From: Ascoidea asiatica
Taxonomy: Eukaryota > Ascomycota > Saccharomycetes > Ascoideales > Ascoideaceae
Direction: 5' to 3'
Assembly (NCBI GenBank): GCA_001600695.1
Contig: BCKQ01000002.1
Location: 1,623,340 to 1,687,339 of the forward strand
Length of the DNA: 64,000 bases
Shown here: in pieces, positions 1 through 10,213 of the stretch
Layout of the letters: each line of letters begins with the position of its first letter
How positions within the stretch are numbered: position 1 is the first letter of the stretch
Made by a program: the position numbers and the translations under genes
The notes under the pieces: model-generated
What the model saw: only the letters and a program-made list of their open reading frames with translations
What the model was told of the DNA's origin: nothing
Database searches by the model: none

Positions 1-162
1 AAAATGCCTGGACATATGGGATGTAAAAATGTTACAACTAGAAATTCTAAAATTATTGAAGTTAATTCTGAAAAAGGTTATATATTAATTAAAGGACCTG
101 TAAGTGGTGCAAATGGTGCATATATTAAAGTCCAAGATGCACGATCTAAAATTTCAACATAA
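1..162 (+). CDS. MRPL9: Mitochondrial large-subunit ribosomal protein uL3m, C-terminal part
   Basis: The window opens inside this reading frame; only the last 53 codons and the TAA at 160-162 are present. The motif MPGHMG, followed by an EVN..GY.LIKGPVSG segment, is the C-terminal signature of L3-type ribosomal proteins. The PGHMG form and the lack of a long basic tail fit the bacterial-type mitochondrial uL3m (yeast Mrpl9) rather than cytosolic Rpl3. The protein is a core structural component of the mitoribosomal large subunit near the peptidyl-transferase centre. The start, targeting sequence and promoter lie outside the window. Confidence 0.85.
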   Translation, partial: KMPGHMGCKNVTTRNSKIIEVNSEKGYILIKGPVSGANGAYIKVQDARSKIST

Positions 163-195
163 AAATAGAAATAAAGAAATTTTTAATCATTGTAT

Positions 196-238
196 ATAAA
201 TAAATATAAATATAAATATAAATATAAATATAAATATA
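196..238. repeat. ATAAAT-type 6-bp microsatellite
   Basis: About seven near-perfect copies of a TATAAA/ATAAAT unit lie in the short spacer between the convergent uL3m and SNA4-like genes. This is simple-sequence DNA in the 3' flanks, with no coding sense. Confidence 0.8.
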
Positions 239-330
239 GTAATAATAAAAACACGTAAATAAATAAAAAAATAGAAGAGAAAGGAAATTTAGACTATAAA
301 GAAGATTTAAAAATTGAAATATAATATTAC

Positions 331-442
331 TTATTTATATTGATCAGGAAGATCTACATATGGAGGAGGAGGACCCTGAGTAGTAGGTACACCATTATTA
401 TTTGAGGTTGAGCCATAATTTTGTTGTTGTTGAATAGGAAGC

Positions 443-476
<34 letters not shown>

Positions 477-798
477 GATATCTATAAGCTTGAGAATCAA
501 TATTAGAATCAGTTTGAGTTGAATGAGATTGTTGTTGAGGTAAATTATTAGATTGTTGTTGAGGTAATGGAACTTGAACTAAAACTGGATAATAAATATT
601 TTCTTCATCTTCTACATAATATGGAGGATATTTTGAAATTATATACCAACTATGTAAAATTCCTGGTAAAATTCCAAGAAAACATAATGCAATATTAATT
701 AATAAATCAACTCCACAACCTCTTCTTATTATTACTGTTAATGGTGGAAAAAATAAACTAACAATAACTAAAATACAATCACAACAAAATCCTGACAT
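331..798 (-). CDS. SNA4: SNA4-like PMP3/SNA family membrane protein with PY motifs
   Basis: A 155-residue protein of the Pmp3/Sna (UPF0057) family. It has a Cys-rich start (MSGFCCDC), a first membrane span around residues 9-24 containing the family FFPP motif, and a second at about 31-54 (LLINIALCFLGILPGILH). The tail is Gln-rich with an 11-residue poly-Q run. Two PPxY motifs are visible, PPYY at about 58-61 and PPPY at about 144-147. In S. cerevisiae, Sna3 and Sna4 bind the ubiquitin ligase Rsp5 through such motifs and travel through multivesicular bodies to the vacuole. The Cys-rich start and terminal PPPYV resemble Sna4 more than Sna3. Role here is inferred from the family. Confidence 0.8.
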
Positions 799-850
799 TT
801 TCTTTTTATAAATTATTATAATGTAAATGATTCAAAAGTTATTCAAAAGT

Positions 851-931
851 AATATAATATAATATAATATAATATAATATAATATAATATAATATAATAT
901 AATATAATATAATGAAATGAAATGAAATGAA
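851..931. repeat. (AATAT)n microsatellite passing into (GAAAT)n
   Basis: Twelve perfect AATAT units at 851-910 are followed directly by about four GAAAT-type units. The tract lies about 50 bp upstream of the SNA4-like start codon. Confidence 0.9.
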
Positions 932-1032
932 AGTGAATTAAAAGAAGGTGAAGAGAATAATAATCTTTTAAATTATCAAAGCTTTTTTACCACTGTCAGA
1001 TCAAATCAAAGGTATCGCAGGCCTTAATCAAT

Positions 1033-1076
1033 ACTCAACCAGTACTTAACCAGTACTTAACCAGCACTTAACCAGC
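1033..1076. repeat. 11-bp tandem repeat, four copies
   Basis: Four adjacent 11-bp units read actcaaccagt, acttaaccagt, acttaaccagc and acttaaccagc. They lie between the SNA4-like gene and the retrotransposon relic. The unit is not a multiple of three and there is no open frame, so this is a non-coding minisatellite or a clustered protein-binding site. Confidence 0.85.
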
Positions 1077-1199
1077 AAAGGCTCGAGTGAGAACAGGAAA
1101 AGGGATGACGGACGGTTCCCCGGACGGCTGTTCAGACGCAGTTGATTCTAGTTCGAACGAAATATCTAATTATTACTAAGAAGATATCTAATTCAAATT

Positions 1200-1640
1200 A
1201 TAAACAATTGTTAATTAAAATATAAAATATATAAAAATTATATAAAAAAAATTGGGAGGTAAGTGCCCTATTTATATTAGTGGAAAATAGGACCGGGTAA
1301 CCCATCTTAAGAATAAATTTCTAAATTTAGAATGTGACAGTTCACTTCCCATACTTAAGAAATGAAATTAAATAAAGTATTGATCTAGAAAACACTACGT
1401 CATTCTAACAACAAACACAAAGATTCTAGTACATTCGAAATGCACACAAAACTTCGAAGAGGGAATAAATAATGCAGACCCAAAACGTTCTCGTAAATTT
1501 AACATGTACACGGAAGTTTGGGAACGCAATAGAATGTAGTCGAAGACCAATCTATGCTATCTTAGAAAGTCTAAGAATAGCCTAGAATATTCGAAGACAA
1601 CTCCAATAAAAGAGTAAAATGATTAACAATCAAATACCCC
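1200..1640 (-). repeat. Candidate 3' LTR region of the Ty3-like relic
   Basis: Just past the integrase stop (1645), the minus strand reads acgaggggta, a purine-rich stretch suitable as a polypurine tract, followed by about 430 bp without coding potential. That stretch carries a TATAAATA box near 1268-1275 (minus), as expected of an LTR promoter. No matching copy was seen near 5700-6500, so LTR identity and exact ends are inference. Confidence 0.35.
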
Positions 1641-1644
1641 TCGT

Positions 1645-2990
1645 TTACAAATCAAAAGCCCTTAAAAGTTTAGTTAATTTTGATTTATCACCATTTCGTA
1701 ATTTTTGATAATGATTCAAACTTTTTTTAATTAGATGCTTATCATCAGTCAAAACAAAAAATAATCTATTATCCTTTACTTTATTTTCAATATGAGCACC
1801 GTTTAAAGTAGAAAGTTTGTAAACATTATTATCAAAAACTTTTGTCACAATATGTGGACCATTATAATATGGTTCTAATTGGTGTTGTTTAACTCTTTGT
1901 CTTAAAACATAATCACCTACTTCAAAAACTTTAATGACTGCTTTGTCTTCTTGAAGGTTCTTTTTAGTATTTTCAATGTGTCATTTAAATTTAGAATGCT
2001 CCTTTCTTTTTTTATTTAGCTTTTGAATTTGTTAGACTTATAATTGAGTAGTTTCTTGATCTTCGGCATCTATTGTTTCTCTTGCATAAGGTTGTATATT
2101 ATTGCTTGAACTTGAATATACACCAAAAACTAAGAAGTTAGGCGAAAACCCATATTTTGACTTTCTTGACCTGTATTGAATTAATGCAGCATTGATAAGG
2201 AGGTCCCATTCTGGGGAAACATTCAAATGAAATAAAATTTGTTTGAATAAACCATTAAACTTTTCAAATTTACCATTAGTCTCTGGGTGATATGGAGTGG
2301 TTTTGCGACATTTGATTCCTAAGGAATATAATTTCTCAATAACATTATTTGCAACAAAACGATTACCATTATGCATAATTATTTCTTTCATTTGACCATG
2401 GTTAGTGACAATAGTTTGAATTAAATTCAGAACATGTAACAAGCCAGTATCTGGGGTTGCAACAGCATAAGCGTAATCTGTACCATAATCAATTGCAGTG
2501 ATACAAAATTTATTCCCACATGAAGTTTTTTGGAAAGGACCAATATAATCCACCCCCCCCCCATCTTGAGAAGGCTGTTGCAGATGAAATTGGAGTTAAT
2601 GTCTTAGAAATAGCTGATGGCTTTTTCATAAGCTGACAATGAGGACAAACTCTAATAACTTCTTGAAATAATAGAATACTATCAGGATGAAAGTATTTTT
2701 CATTTACCATGTTTTCTAGATTTGCAATGGAACAGTGATCATTTGAAAGATGAACTTTTTCAGAGACATCCTTAAACTTATCTTCACTTAAAACTATAGC
2801 AAAACGATCTTTAATTCTAGTATGTAGTTGATTATCATAGAAAATAATGTTAGCAAAGATAAATTTACAACTCATATTTTTAGGAATTTCTTTATCTTAA
2901 AAAAATTCTTTCATTCTAATAAGATCGACTTCACACAAATCCTTAATTGATTTGATGGTTTTGATCCGAGTTTCAGTTTCATTAAGTTCA
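1645..2990 (-). pseudogene. Ty3-like integrase, frameshifted and active-site mutated
   Basis: Three minus-strand segments in different frames together cover an integrase. The first (to about 2560) has a zinc-binding HHCC-type region ending in CPHCQ. The second (2553-2038) is the catalytic core, with a first Asp in MDYIGPF and a Glu in FEKFN after YHPETNGK. The central acidic motif, usually DNG, reads HNG at 2371-2373, so a catalytic Asp is replaced by His. The third (about 2035-1645) is the C-terminal domain with a GPY/F-like YYNGPHIV. A run of ten C at 2553-2562 causes the frameshift between segments one and two. No functional integrase is expected. Confidence 0.85.
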
Positions 2991-4020
2991 TCAATTTCCA
3001 TTAATTTGATCAATATGATCTGCTTTATTATGGCTGTAAATAATTATATCATCAAAATAAACCATAACATAAGGTAGGTGGCCTAAAATTTTTATCATAA
3101 ATGATTGAAAGGTATAAGTACTATTGGCTAAGCCGAAAGGCATGACATTGAATTGACAATGACCTGAATTGGAAGAAAAAGCAGTTTTAGCTTTACTATC
3201 ATTATCTAAAGCAATTTGGTGAAAGCCATTTTTTATATGCAAACAAGTGAAGTATTTAGCACGATTCAGTTTATTAAGGCAAATATCAATAGATGGCAAA
3301 GGAAAATAATGCCTAACACTATTAGCATTTAATTTCCTATAATCAATGCAAACTCTATAAGTTCTATCATCTTTTGGAACAAGAACTAATGGAAAGTTCC
3401 AACCACTTTTAGTTTCAGAAATTAATCCAACTTCTAGAGTTGATTTAACAAATTCATCAATGAATTTTTGTTAAAGAAGACTATGGTTGTAACTTCCAAT
3501 ATAAATTGGTGTTTCAGAAGTTGGTTCAATAGTGTGTTTAAACAGCCTTTCTGGAGGTAATCTTGGAATTGAATCATTTAAGTAAGAGTATTTCTTAAGA
3601 TCAAACACTTGTTCCTCATTTGACTGTGATGTTGAGACATAAAATTTTTCCAATTCATCAACATTTTCTGGACTCAAACTACACTTTTTATCTTGGTTAA
3701 AAAACATAATTGAAAATCTATCACTACCTTTTGCACAAAATTAATGGTCGTAGAGAAATCTACTTCCAATAGTAATATCGAAAGCTTTTGTTGAACTTTC
3801 TGGCAAAACCGCACATTTAATGTCAATTAAACCAAAGTTTTCAATGAATAGTGGTAAAATGACATTATTCTTGACTGTCATTGTCCCTGTAAAGGCATGG
3901 ATTATTGTAGGCTTACGCTGTAGAATTTTGATTTCCAAGCCTTTTAAGGATGATTCAAAAACATAGTTGGATTCAGCACCAGTATCGAAAAGAATTTTTA
4001 TCATTTTATCATTTACAGAA
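2991..4020 (-). pseudogene. Ty3-like protease and truncated reverse transcriptase
   Basis: The protease segment (about 4020-3741) has the aspartyl motif LFDTGAESN. After stops near 3741 and 3471 the RT follows: YRVCIDYRKLN, then YFTCLHIKNGFHQI, MPFGLANSTYTFQ and the YFDD box (3048-3059). The second motif normally reads LDL; here the Asp codon is CAT (3237-3239), a His at a metal-binding position. The frame ends at 2991 soon after SHNKADHIDQI and passes within about 115 bp to the integrase linker, so the thumb, connection and RNase H, usually some 250-300 residues, are missing. Confidence 0.85.
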
Positions 4021-4102
4021 GAATTGAAATATCTATTAGGAAACTTTTTGTTATTGGTGTTAATTAATCTAAAATGTTCATCGTCAGAAAAGGATGCTGA
4101 GG

Positions 4103-5676
4103 TCAGTTCCAGCTCTGACTTTCAGATTGGTCTTCCTCCACTCGTTCTTCAGCAATTCTGTAACTAGACTTCTTGTCATATTTGTTTTTGTATCTAGAAT
4201 TGGAATTACCTTTTGATTTTTTATTTGCAGCTTGGGTTTCAGCAATTGTTTTGTAGTTTCTATACCAGAAACAAGTCTTTCTGAAATGTCCTGGGAGATT
4301 ACAGAAATCACAAGTTTTGATTGTGGAACGAATTGCATTGAAGTTTTCCTTTGAGTTTGAATCAATAATTGATTCAAGATTATTGAACTTATAAATATCA
4401 TTGTCAATAATAACTTAATTTGAAACAGCTGTAAAAACATCTCTTGAACTGAACAAGTTAAGTAATTTGTTGAACAATTCAATAGTTGTTTTGGATGGAA
4501 ATTTGGTTTCCCATTGAATTTGATGAAGAAATTCATTTTTAATTTGAGAAATAATTGTTGATCTCATGAAAGTACTAAAAACAGCATTTAAAGGAAGACT
4601 TTCATAAGAATTTCTAAATCTTGTAATATAATCAACAACTTTTTTGATTTTCAGAGGGTTTAATTTCTTTGAATTGTTGAATTAAAGCTCTATAATTTTG
4701 ATCCGTGGCTATACCTCCCAGAATGAAAGCACAGGCAGCAGGCCATGAAGGGTTTTTTAAACCATTTCTTGAAATGGTTCTAATGAAATTAATTCATTCT
4801 AAATTCATAGATTCTGGAATATAGTTATAAAGATTTATACCCCATAAATCATATCTTAACCTATTCCTTTTGAAGTAAGTTTCAATAGATTCTAATTTTA
4901 GAATTAATTTTCTACCTTGTCTACCTTTAATAATTAAATTTTGTTTTAATTTTGGTGGTTTTGAAGTACCATCCATACCAATACCAGAAATATCTCTGTT
5001 TATTGTCATACCTGGCCAAAGTAAAACACTTTCAATCTTCGGATTCTCCCAAGCAGCAGAATCAATATTTGTTTCATCAGACTTAATTGGATTGAGACCA
5101 TATCGCCAGTTATTAACCTCTGTCAGTTCAGTGAATATGCTCTGGTTATTCTGTTTGGGTGCTTTAAAACCTTGTGCAAGCTTTTGAACTTTAGGCGTAG
5201 CAGCTGGTATAGTTGGTGATTTAAGAATTTCTTCTTCGATTTTGTCTTCAGCTTCAAAACCTCTAGTATTACCAGGATCATTAGTAGTATTGACATTTGG
5301 GTGAGCAGCAACTCTTTTATTAACTGTAGCATTAGTTTTGCGTGAAGCAAAAGCATTTTTTTTGTTTAATTTGAGCAACTGGATCATTCATTGTGGTTGT
5401 TTTAGATAAAGAAGATGTAATGGATTTAAGCATATCTTTAATAAACGCTGTATCCGATATTTGATTTTCAATATTAGAGCTTAAATCATCAAAATGCTTA
5501 CTGTAATTAAGGGTATTTGAATCTTGATTTTTAAATCTTTCACTAACGTCAGATCTTAGTTTGTTGATTGATTCACTAACCGGTGTAATTTGTTTCTATA
5601 ATTTATTACATGTAACTTCATTTAAGGCAATGTTGTCATTAAATTTCTTGGATAAAGATTTAATAGTTTCAGTCAT
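4103..5676 (-). pseudogene. Ty3-like gag with CCHC zinc knuckle, broken
   Basis: The best start is the ATG at 5676-5674 (METI-like coiled-coil start, MTETIKSL). The frame has a TAG at codon 27, a shift at an A-run near 5360, and a stop near 4794, then resumes. Near 4318-4277 it encodes CDFCNLPGHFRKTC, a CX2CX4HX4C nucleocapsid knuckle, followed by a Lys/Asn-rich basic stretch, and ends at a TGA (4105-4103). The protease frame begins in another frame just beyond, as in Ty3 where pol is reached by frameshifting. The product would be capsid/nucleocapsid, but it is not intact here. Confidence 0.8.
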
Positions 5677-8374
5677 GATTATATTTTTTTTAGTTAAAAT
5701 AGTGTTTATTATTTTTAGTTATGATTTTAAAAAAGTTTTTGGTTTTGGAAATTTTTTTTTTTTTTTTTTTTTTTTAAGTTGAATTTAATAGAGTATTATA
5801 ATTAAAAAAAATGGAATAAAAAAAAAAGTATTATCAGTTGAAGTATTAGTAGTATAAATAATTTGAAATAGAAAGTAATATTAAAGAAAATATATTAGCA
5901 GATTCTTTTGTGACTGATGTAATGCGAGACGGCGTGACTAGAGCCAACTTTTCGGGTGGCATTAACATAAAAGATCCGGAACCCCCGGAACCGCAATCAA
6001 AAAAATACTAACAAAAAGTAGGGCAGCCAGTTATCCCTTTAAGAGCCCTGTAGATATCAATTACAAATAAATTGTAGAGAAAAAAAATTATTTGAAGCAA
6101 GAATTCATTTCAATTGACAAATTAATTTATCCGAGTGGTCTTCATAAAATTTACTTTTTTTTTATGGGGATCTTTTGCAGGCGGGTAACTCAAGAATTTC
6201 TCAGTCAAACAGGTAATATTAAATAGGTTATCCTTTTTGAGAAACATAAGGCTTAAAGCTCAATAAATGAACAAAATCATGAGATTTAGATTATAAGTAA
6301 AAAATTCTATTTGAATGATAGAAACTATTGGAAAAGATGCAAACGATTTAGAAACGACTAGAAAATACGGTCTACATCTCTTAAAGATGCTTGCAAGTTA
6401 ATATGGCAGTACCGCAGTTGGGAACAAGCTAAAGGAAAGTTAAAGGCAGGGTGAAAGCCCGTTATAAAATAAGAGTGACATAGAAAAATATATTCAATTA
6501 CTTGTTCAATGCCCTACCGATTTTTTATTACTTTAAATCATTTCTTTAGTTTCAATTATTCAGAAAAAAAGCTCTTCATATGTTTTGTGGAGTAATGAAG
6601 CTTTCTTCACATACAAATCTGATATTAGCATTTGATATTTGGCATATGCGCTCTTGAACTCCAAAAGTGTGGGTCTTTAGCCACGATCCCACAGCATGCA
6701 CCCCCGTTCTTAGTTTTTCCTGGTGGATTTTTTCCGATTCATAATTTACTAAATCTCAACGGTTTTTTTAGCAGAAATAATATCCGGAGCACGGTTTTAT
6801 GGAATTTTTTATTTGCAGATACCCAGAATACAATGCCTAAGAGCACGCTACGGAAATCCGGAACTACCCGGAACAAGAGCATAAAATATTGGCCCACGTG
6901 ATACTACTAATAAAAGCACTTCCGGCTGTGATTCCGGAAGAGTAGTCAGTGACTGACTAATGACTGATTGGACCGGTGGGCTGGCGTGTGTGCAAACAGC
7001 CTAGAGAGATGTGCAAATAGCCTGGAAGTGTTTAATTGGGCGAGCTTTTTGTTATATGCCTGAGAATAATATAAATTATGGTAGTAGCTGGTAACCGGTG
7101 CAGTAGTCGCCTGAGTCCGTTGAATCTTGAAGAAATTTGATTTGACTTTAGTTTCTTCTTCAAGGTGATTTGGTTTTGTAGAAGAATATTCATTTAATTT
7201 TTTTCATTATTGTAAAGTTTTTAGTTAATTATTAAAATAACCAGTTTTTTTAATTTTAGTTTCTAAGAATCTTAATATCAAAAAGAAAATCTTCATTAAT
7301 TTGTATTTTTTTCAATCATTTAAATCTTTACTTTACAAAGATTGAAACATACTCAACGTTTTTTTTTATTAGAAATTCTATTAAGAATAATTCATCAACA
7401 AAAACTTTGATAGATATTATATCTGGAATTAAAATACACTTAAATCCATTTATAAAATACTCTAAATATTATCACAAACTATCATTATCACTATCACTAT
7501 CACTTCAAAGATCACAACTTACTTGAAAAACTCAACATTCACAGATAATTAATAACGAACGTTTAATCTATTAAACTCTTAATCTCTTAATCTATTAATC
7601 CATTAATCTAATTAATTAATTAATCTTGTTAAATATTATTTCGTTACTATAACGCATAATCTTATAATATAAAAACTTTATTAACTATTCAATTTGATTC
7701 AATCATTATTCCTATAAATTTAATCGTTTTTCTTCAAAGAATAAATATCATAATAATAATAATATATATTTTTTTTTGCCTCTGTTCAATATTCATTATT
7801 AGATTTATTTTATTTTATTTCAATATATTCACTACAGTATTTAAACTCTTATAGACTAAATTATTCATATATAAAATTATTTATATCTTTCTAAAATATT
7901 TCAACTTTAGAAATTCAAGACTTATTTAATCCTCAAGTTATCCTTCAAGTTAATTTTTTATTCTTTCTTGTATTTTCTATTGTTTTATATTTAACTTTAA
8001 TTTATCATTAAATCAAATATTATAAATATATCTTCACTATTATACAATATAAGTATTGTATTTTATTAGCAATATTCCAATAATCAAATAATACAACATT
8101 AATAATTAAATTATATTCGTCTTAACAATCTCAAACTAATATTATTCTATCTATTAACTATTCTTTTTTAAATTTACTATTCTTTATCTTTAAATATTAA
8201 ATATTCCTTTTCATTAATCAAAATCTCAAATTATATATCTATTCATTATTTATATTACATATTCAATCAACTTATCAAATCCTTTTAATATCAATTTAAT
8301 TCAATTTAATTTATTCAAATCAAAACTTATTCAAATAAAACTTATTTAAAAAAATCTATTATAATAATTTCAAA
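5677..8374. other. Long spacer between retroelement relic and RMD9-like gene
   Basis: No convincing gene. 5900-7140 is less AT-rich and has a cluster of CCGGA/TCCGG motifs (5968-5993, 6790-6940), including a 7-bp inverted repeat CTTCCGG/CCGGAAG (6919-6925 and 6934-6940). A CACGTGAT motif lies at 6895-6902. From about 7140 to 8374 the plus strand is pyrimidine-rich with many TCAATC/ATTCAA words and no long frame, which looks like the promoter and a possible long leader of the downstream gene. A small open frame at 6632-6901 has no recognisable product. Confidence 0.5.
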
Positions 8375-10213
8375 ATGTTTAGAATCGTATCACAAACTGG
8401 GTTCTCAACAACCTTAAAATCTCGTGTTGTTCCTCAAGCTACACATTTTGCTTCAAGCACCACTAATTCAACAAGAAATACTTTAAATTTAGCTCCAAGA
8501 AGAATGAATTCTTCTACTACAATTTCAAACTCAAATTCAAAAGTTGAATTAGCTCCTGTTTCTTCAAATTATTCAAATGGTAGACCTTACCAAAATAATA
8601 ATAGAAATTATAATAACCGTAATAATAATAGAAACTCAAGAAATAGAAATTATTCTTATAATCCAAATGATATTCCTCATGGTAAAGATAACCCATGGTT
8701 TCATCAATTAATAGCTTTTGAAGATTGTGTAAGTCAAAGTGCAACTGCTTCAAAATCTGGTTCTCATTATGATCCTTTATTTTGGACTGCAATTGGTAAA
8801 GCAATGGATTTATATAAAGAATTATCTGGTACTCCTGACTTTAACGCTGAAAGAGTTTCTAAATTAGTTTATCTCTTACATACTGGTTTAAGACAAAATA
8901 GATCTCAAACTTTAAGATTAGATAAAAAACCAGATTTCGATTCAAAATCTTTTCATAAAGATATGAGCGATTTTCTTTGTACTTCTTTAAGAGAAGTTTC
9001 AAGTGATATTATTCAAAATAAAGTCAAAATTAATGAATATGGTGCAATGCATTTAATCACTTCTTTCAAAGAATTAGTTTTATATAGTGAAGCAATTGAA
9101 ATCTGGTCTTCCTCAAGAAATTCTGAATCAGGTAATGTATTCTTAGACCCAAGAGTTGTTGGTGTTATATTACCTTTAATGTATGAAAATGGTAACTCTT
9201 TTAGTGAAATTAATCAATTATTTGAAGATTCAAAATCAAAAATTAATTATTATCATCCAAATTTAGCTGTTGGAATGATTAGAACATGTCTTTTAGCAAA
9301 TGAAATTAATAAAGCTTTAGAATTATTTGAAGAATTATGTGCAAATGCTCAAGAAAAAAGATTCGGTTATTTAACTGAAACTCATTTATCTTTTATTGGT
9401 GAATCATTAGATTTAAATGTTGCTAATACATTTTTTGAAAAAGCTTTAAATAATGAAATGCCTTATAAAGTTGATTTACAAGCTCCATATATTAAAAAAT
9501 TCATGTTAAATACTTGGAATCAAACTCATGATTTTGAGCGTGTTTTAAATATTTGGATTAAATGTTGGGGTAATTATGGTGTAAATGTTAATAAAGGTGT
9601 TTCGTCATCATTAAATGATTTATTTTTAGCTATTTTTTTTGAAAATTATCTGAATGATGCAAATTTGGGTTTTTTGAAATTAAAAGAAATCATAAGAATT
9701 TATAGTAATATTAAACCAGTTGATGAACCTTTCCTTAATATTATCATGACCAAATGTATCTGTTGGGAAGATGCAAATACCATAAATAGTATCAATGAAG
9801 CATATGATGTTTATGGTGTTGAAAGAACATTAGTTGCTTATAGAGTTTTCTTAAAAGCTTTAGGTCATATCAATGTATCCGAACAGCATATTCTTCACAA
9901 ATGGAATGAACTACTTCAATTTTCAGATAATACTGGTGCTACATTCATTCATAATGCTGATTGGGCTGCTTTAAGAGATGCTACAATTGCTTCAGCAAAA
10001 TATTCAAATGAAAGAAATGAAACTTATTGTAAAATTATCAAATTGTATTGTATTTTCTGTAGAGATTTAAGACAATTTAATATGATTACAGAAGTCAATG
10101 GTTCAAAACATCCTAATATTCTTCCAATCTTACATTCTTTAGATAATTTAGATGTAAGTGATATTTCCGTCCCAAGCTTCAGAAATTTCAAGTATTTTAC
10201 TCATAATTCTTAG
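8375..10213 (+). CDS. RMD9: RMD9-like mitochondrial PPR-type RNA-binding protein
   Basis: A 612-residue protein with a basic, Ser/Thr-rich, acid-free N-terminus typical of a mitochondrial presequence. An Asn/Arg-rich low-complexity segment (about 70-95) follows, then an all-helical body. The junction YNPNDIPHGKDNPWFHQLIAFEDCVS, followed by a KAMDLYKELSGT..FNAERVSKLVYLLH segment, recalls yeast Rmd9 (646 residues), with pentatricopeptide-like helical pairs to the end. In S. cerevisiae, Rmd9 binds the dodecamer at the 3' ends of mitochondrial mRNAs and stabilises them, which is needed for respiration. The ATG at 8375 opens the presequence, and no in-frame ATG upstream extends it. YBR238C-type paralogues could be confused with it. 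Confidence 0.7.
   Translation: MFRIVSQTGFSTTLKSRVVPQATHFASSTTNSTRNTLNLAPRRMNSSTTISNSNSKVELAPVSSNYSNGRPYQNNNRNYNNRNNNRNSRNRNYSYNPNDIPHGKDNPWFHQLIAFEDCVSQSATASKSGSHYDPLFWTAIGKAMDLYKELSGTPDFNAERVSKLVYLLHTGLRQNRSQTLRLDKKPDFDSKSFHKDMSDFLCTSLREVSSDIIQNKVKINEYGAMHLITSFKELVLYSEAIEIWSSSRNSESGNVFLDPRVVGVILPLMYENGNSFSEINQLFEDSKSKINYYHPNLAVGMIRTCLLANEINKALELFEELCANAQEKRFGYLTETHLSFIGESLDLNVANTFFEKALNNEMPYKVDLQAPYIKKFMLNTWNQTHDFERVLNIWIKCWGNYGVNVNKGVSSSLNDLFLAIFFENYLNDANLGFLKLKEIIRIYSNIKPVDEPFLNIIMTKCICWEDANTINSINEAYDVYGVERTLVAYRVFLKALGHINVSEQHILHKWNELLQFSDNTGATFIHNADWAALRDATIASAKYSNERNETYCKIIKLYCIFCRDLRQFNMITEVNGSKHPNILPILHSLDNLDVSDISVPSFRNFKYFTHNS

Larger units (their letters stand above)
799..1130. other. 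Upstream region of SNA4-like gene with tandem repeats
   Basis: This non-coding spacer holds a 12-copy AATAT microsatellite (851-910), a short GAAAT run (911-931) and four 11-bp repeats (1033-1076). It probably contains the SNA4-like promoter. The boundary with retroelement-derived sequence is not sharp. Confidence 0.5.
1200..5676 (-). mobile_element. Degenerate Ty3/gypsy-type LTR retrotransposon
   Basis: Read on the minus strand, the order is gag with a CCHC knuckle, aspartic protease, reverse transcriptase, then integrase, which is the Ty3/gypsy (Metaviridae) order rather than Ty1/copia. The element is dead. It has in-frame stops, frameshifts (one at a run of 10 C, one at a run of 8 A), loss of the RT thumb/connection and RNase H segment, and substituted catalytic residues in RT and integrase. 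A plausible 3' LTR region lies at about 1200-1640, but I find no second copy beside gag, so the 5' LTR appears to be lost or diverged. Outer limits are approximate. Confidence 0.9.

Noticed and set aside
6632-6901. 89-codon plus-strand frame
   Set aside because: Opens without ATG, shows no family motif, and lies in a motif-rich spacer; could be chance.
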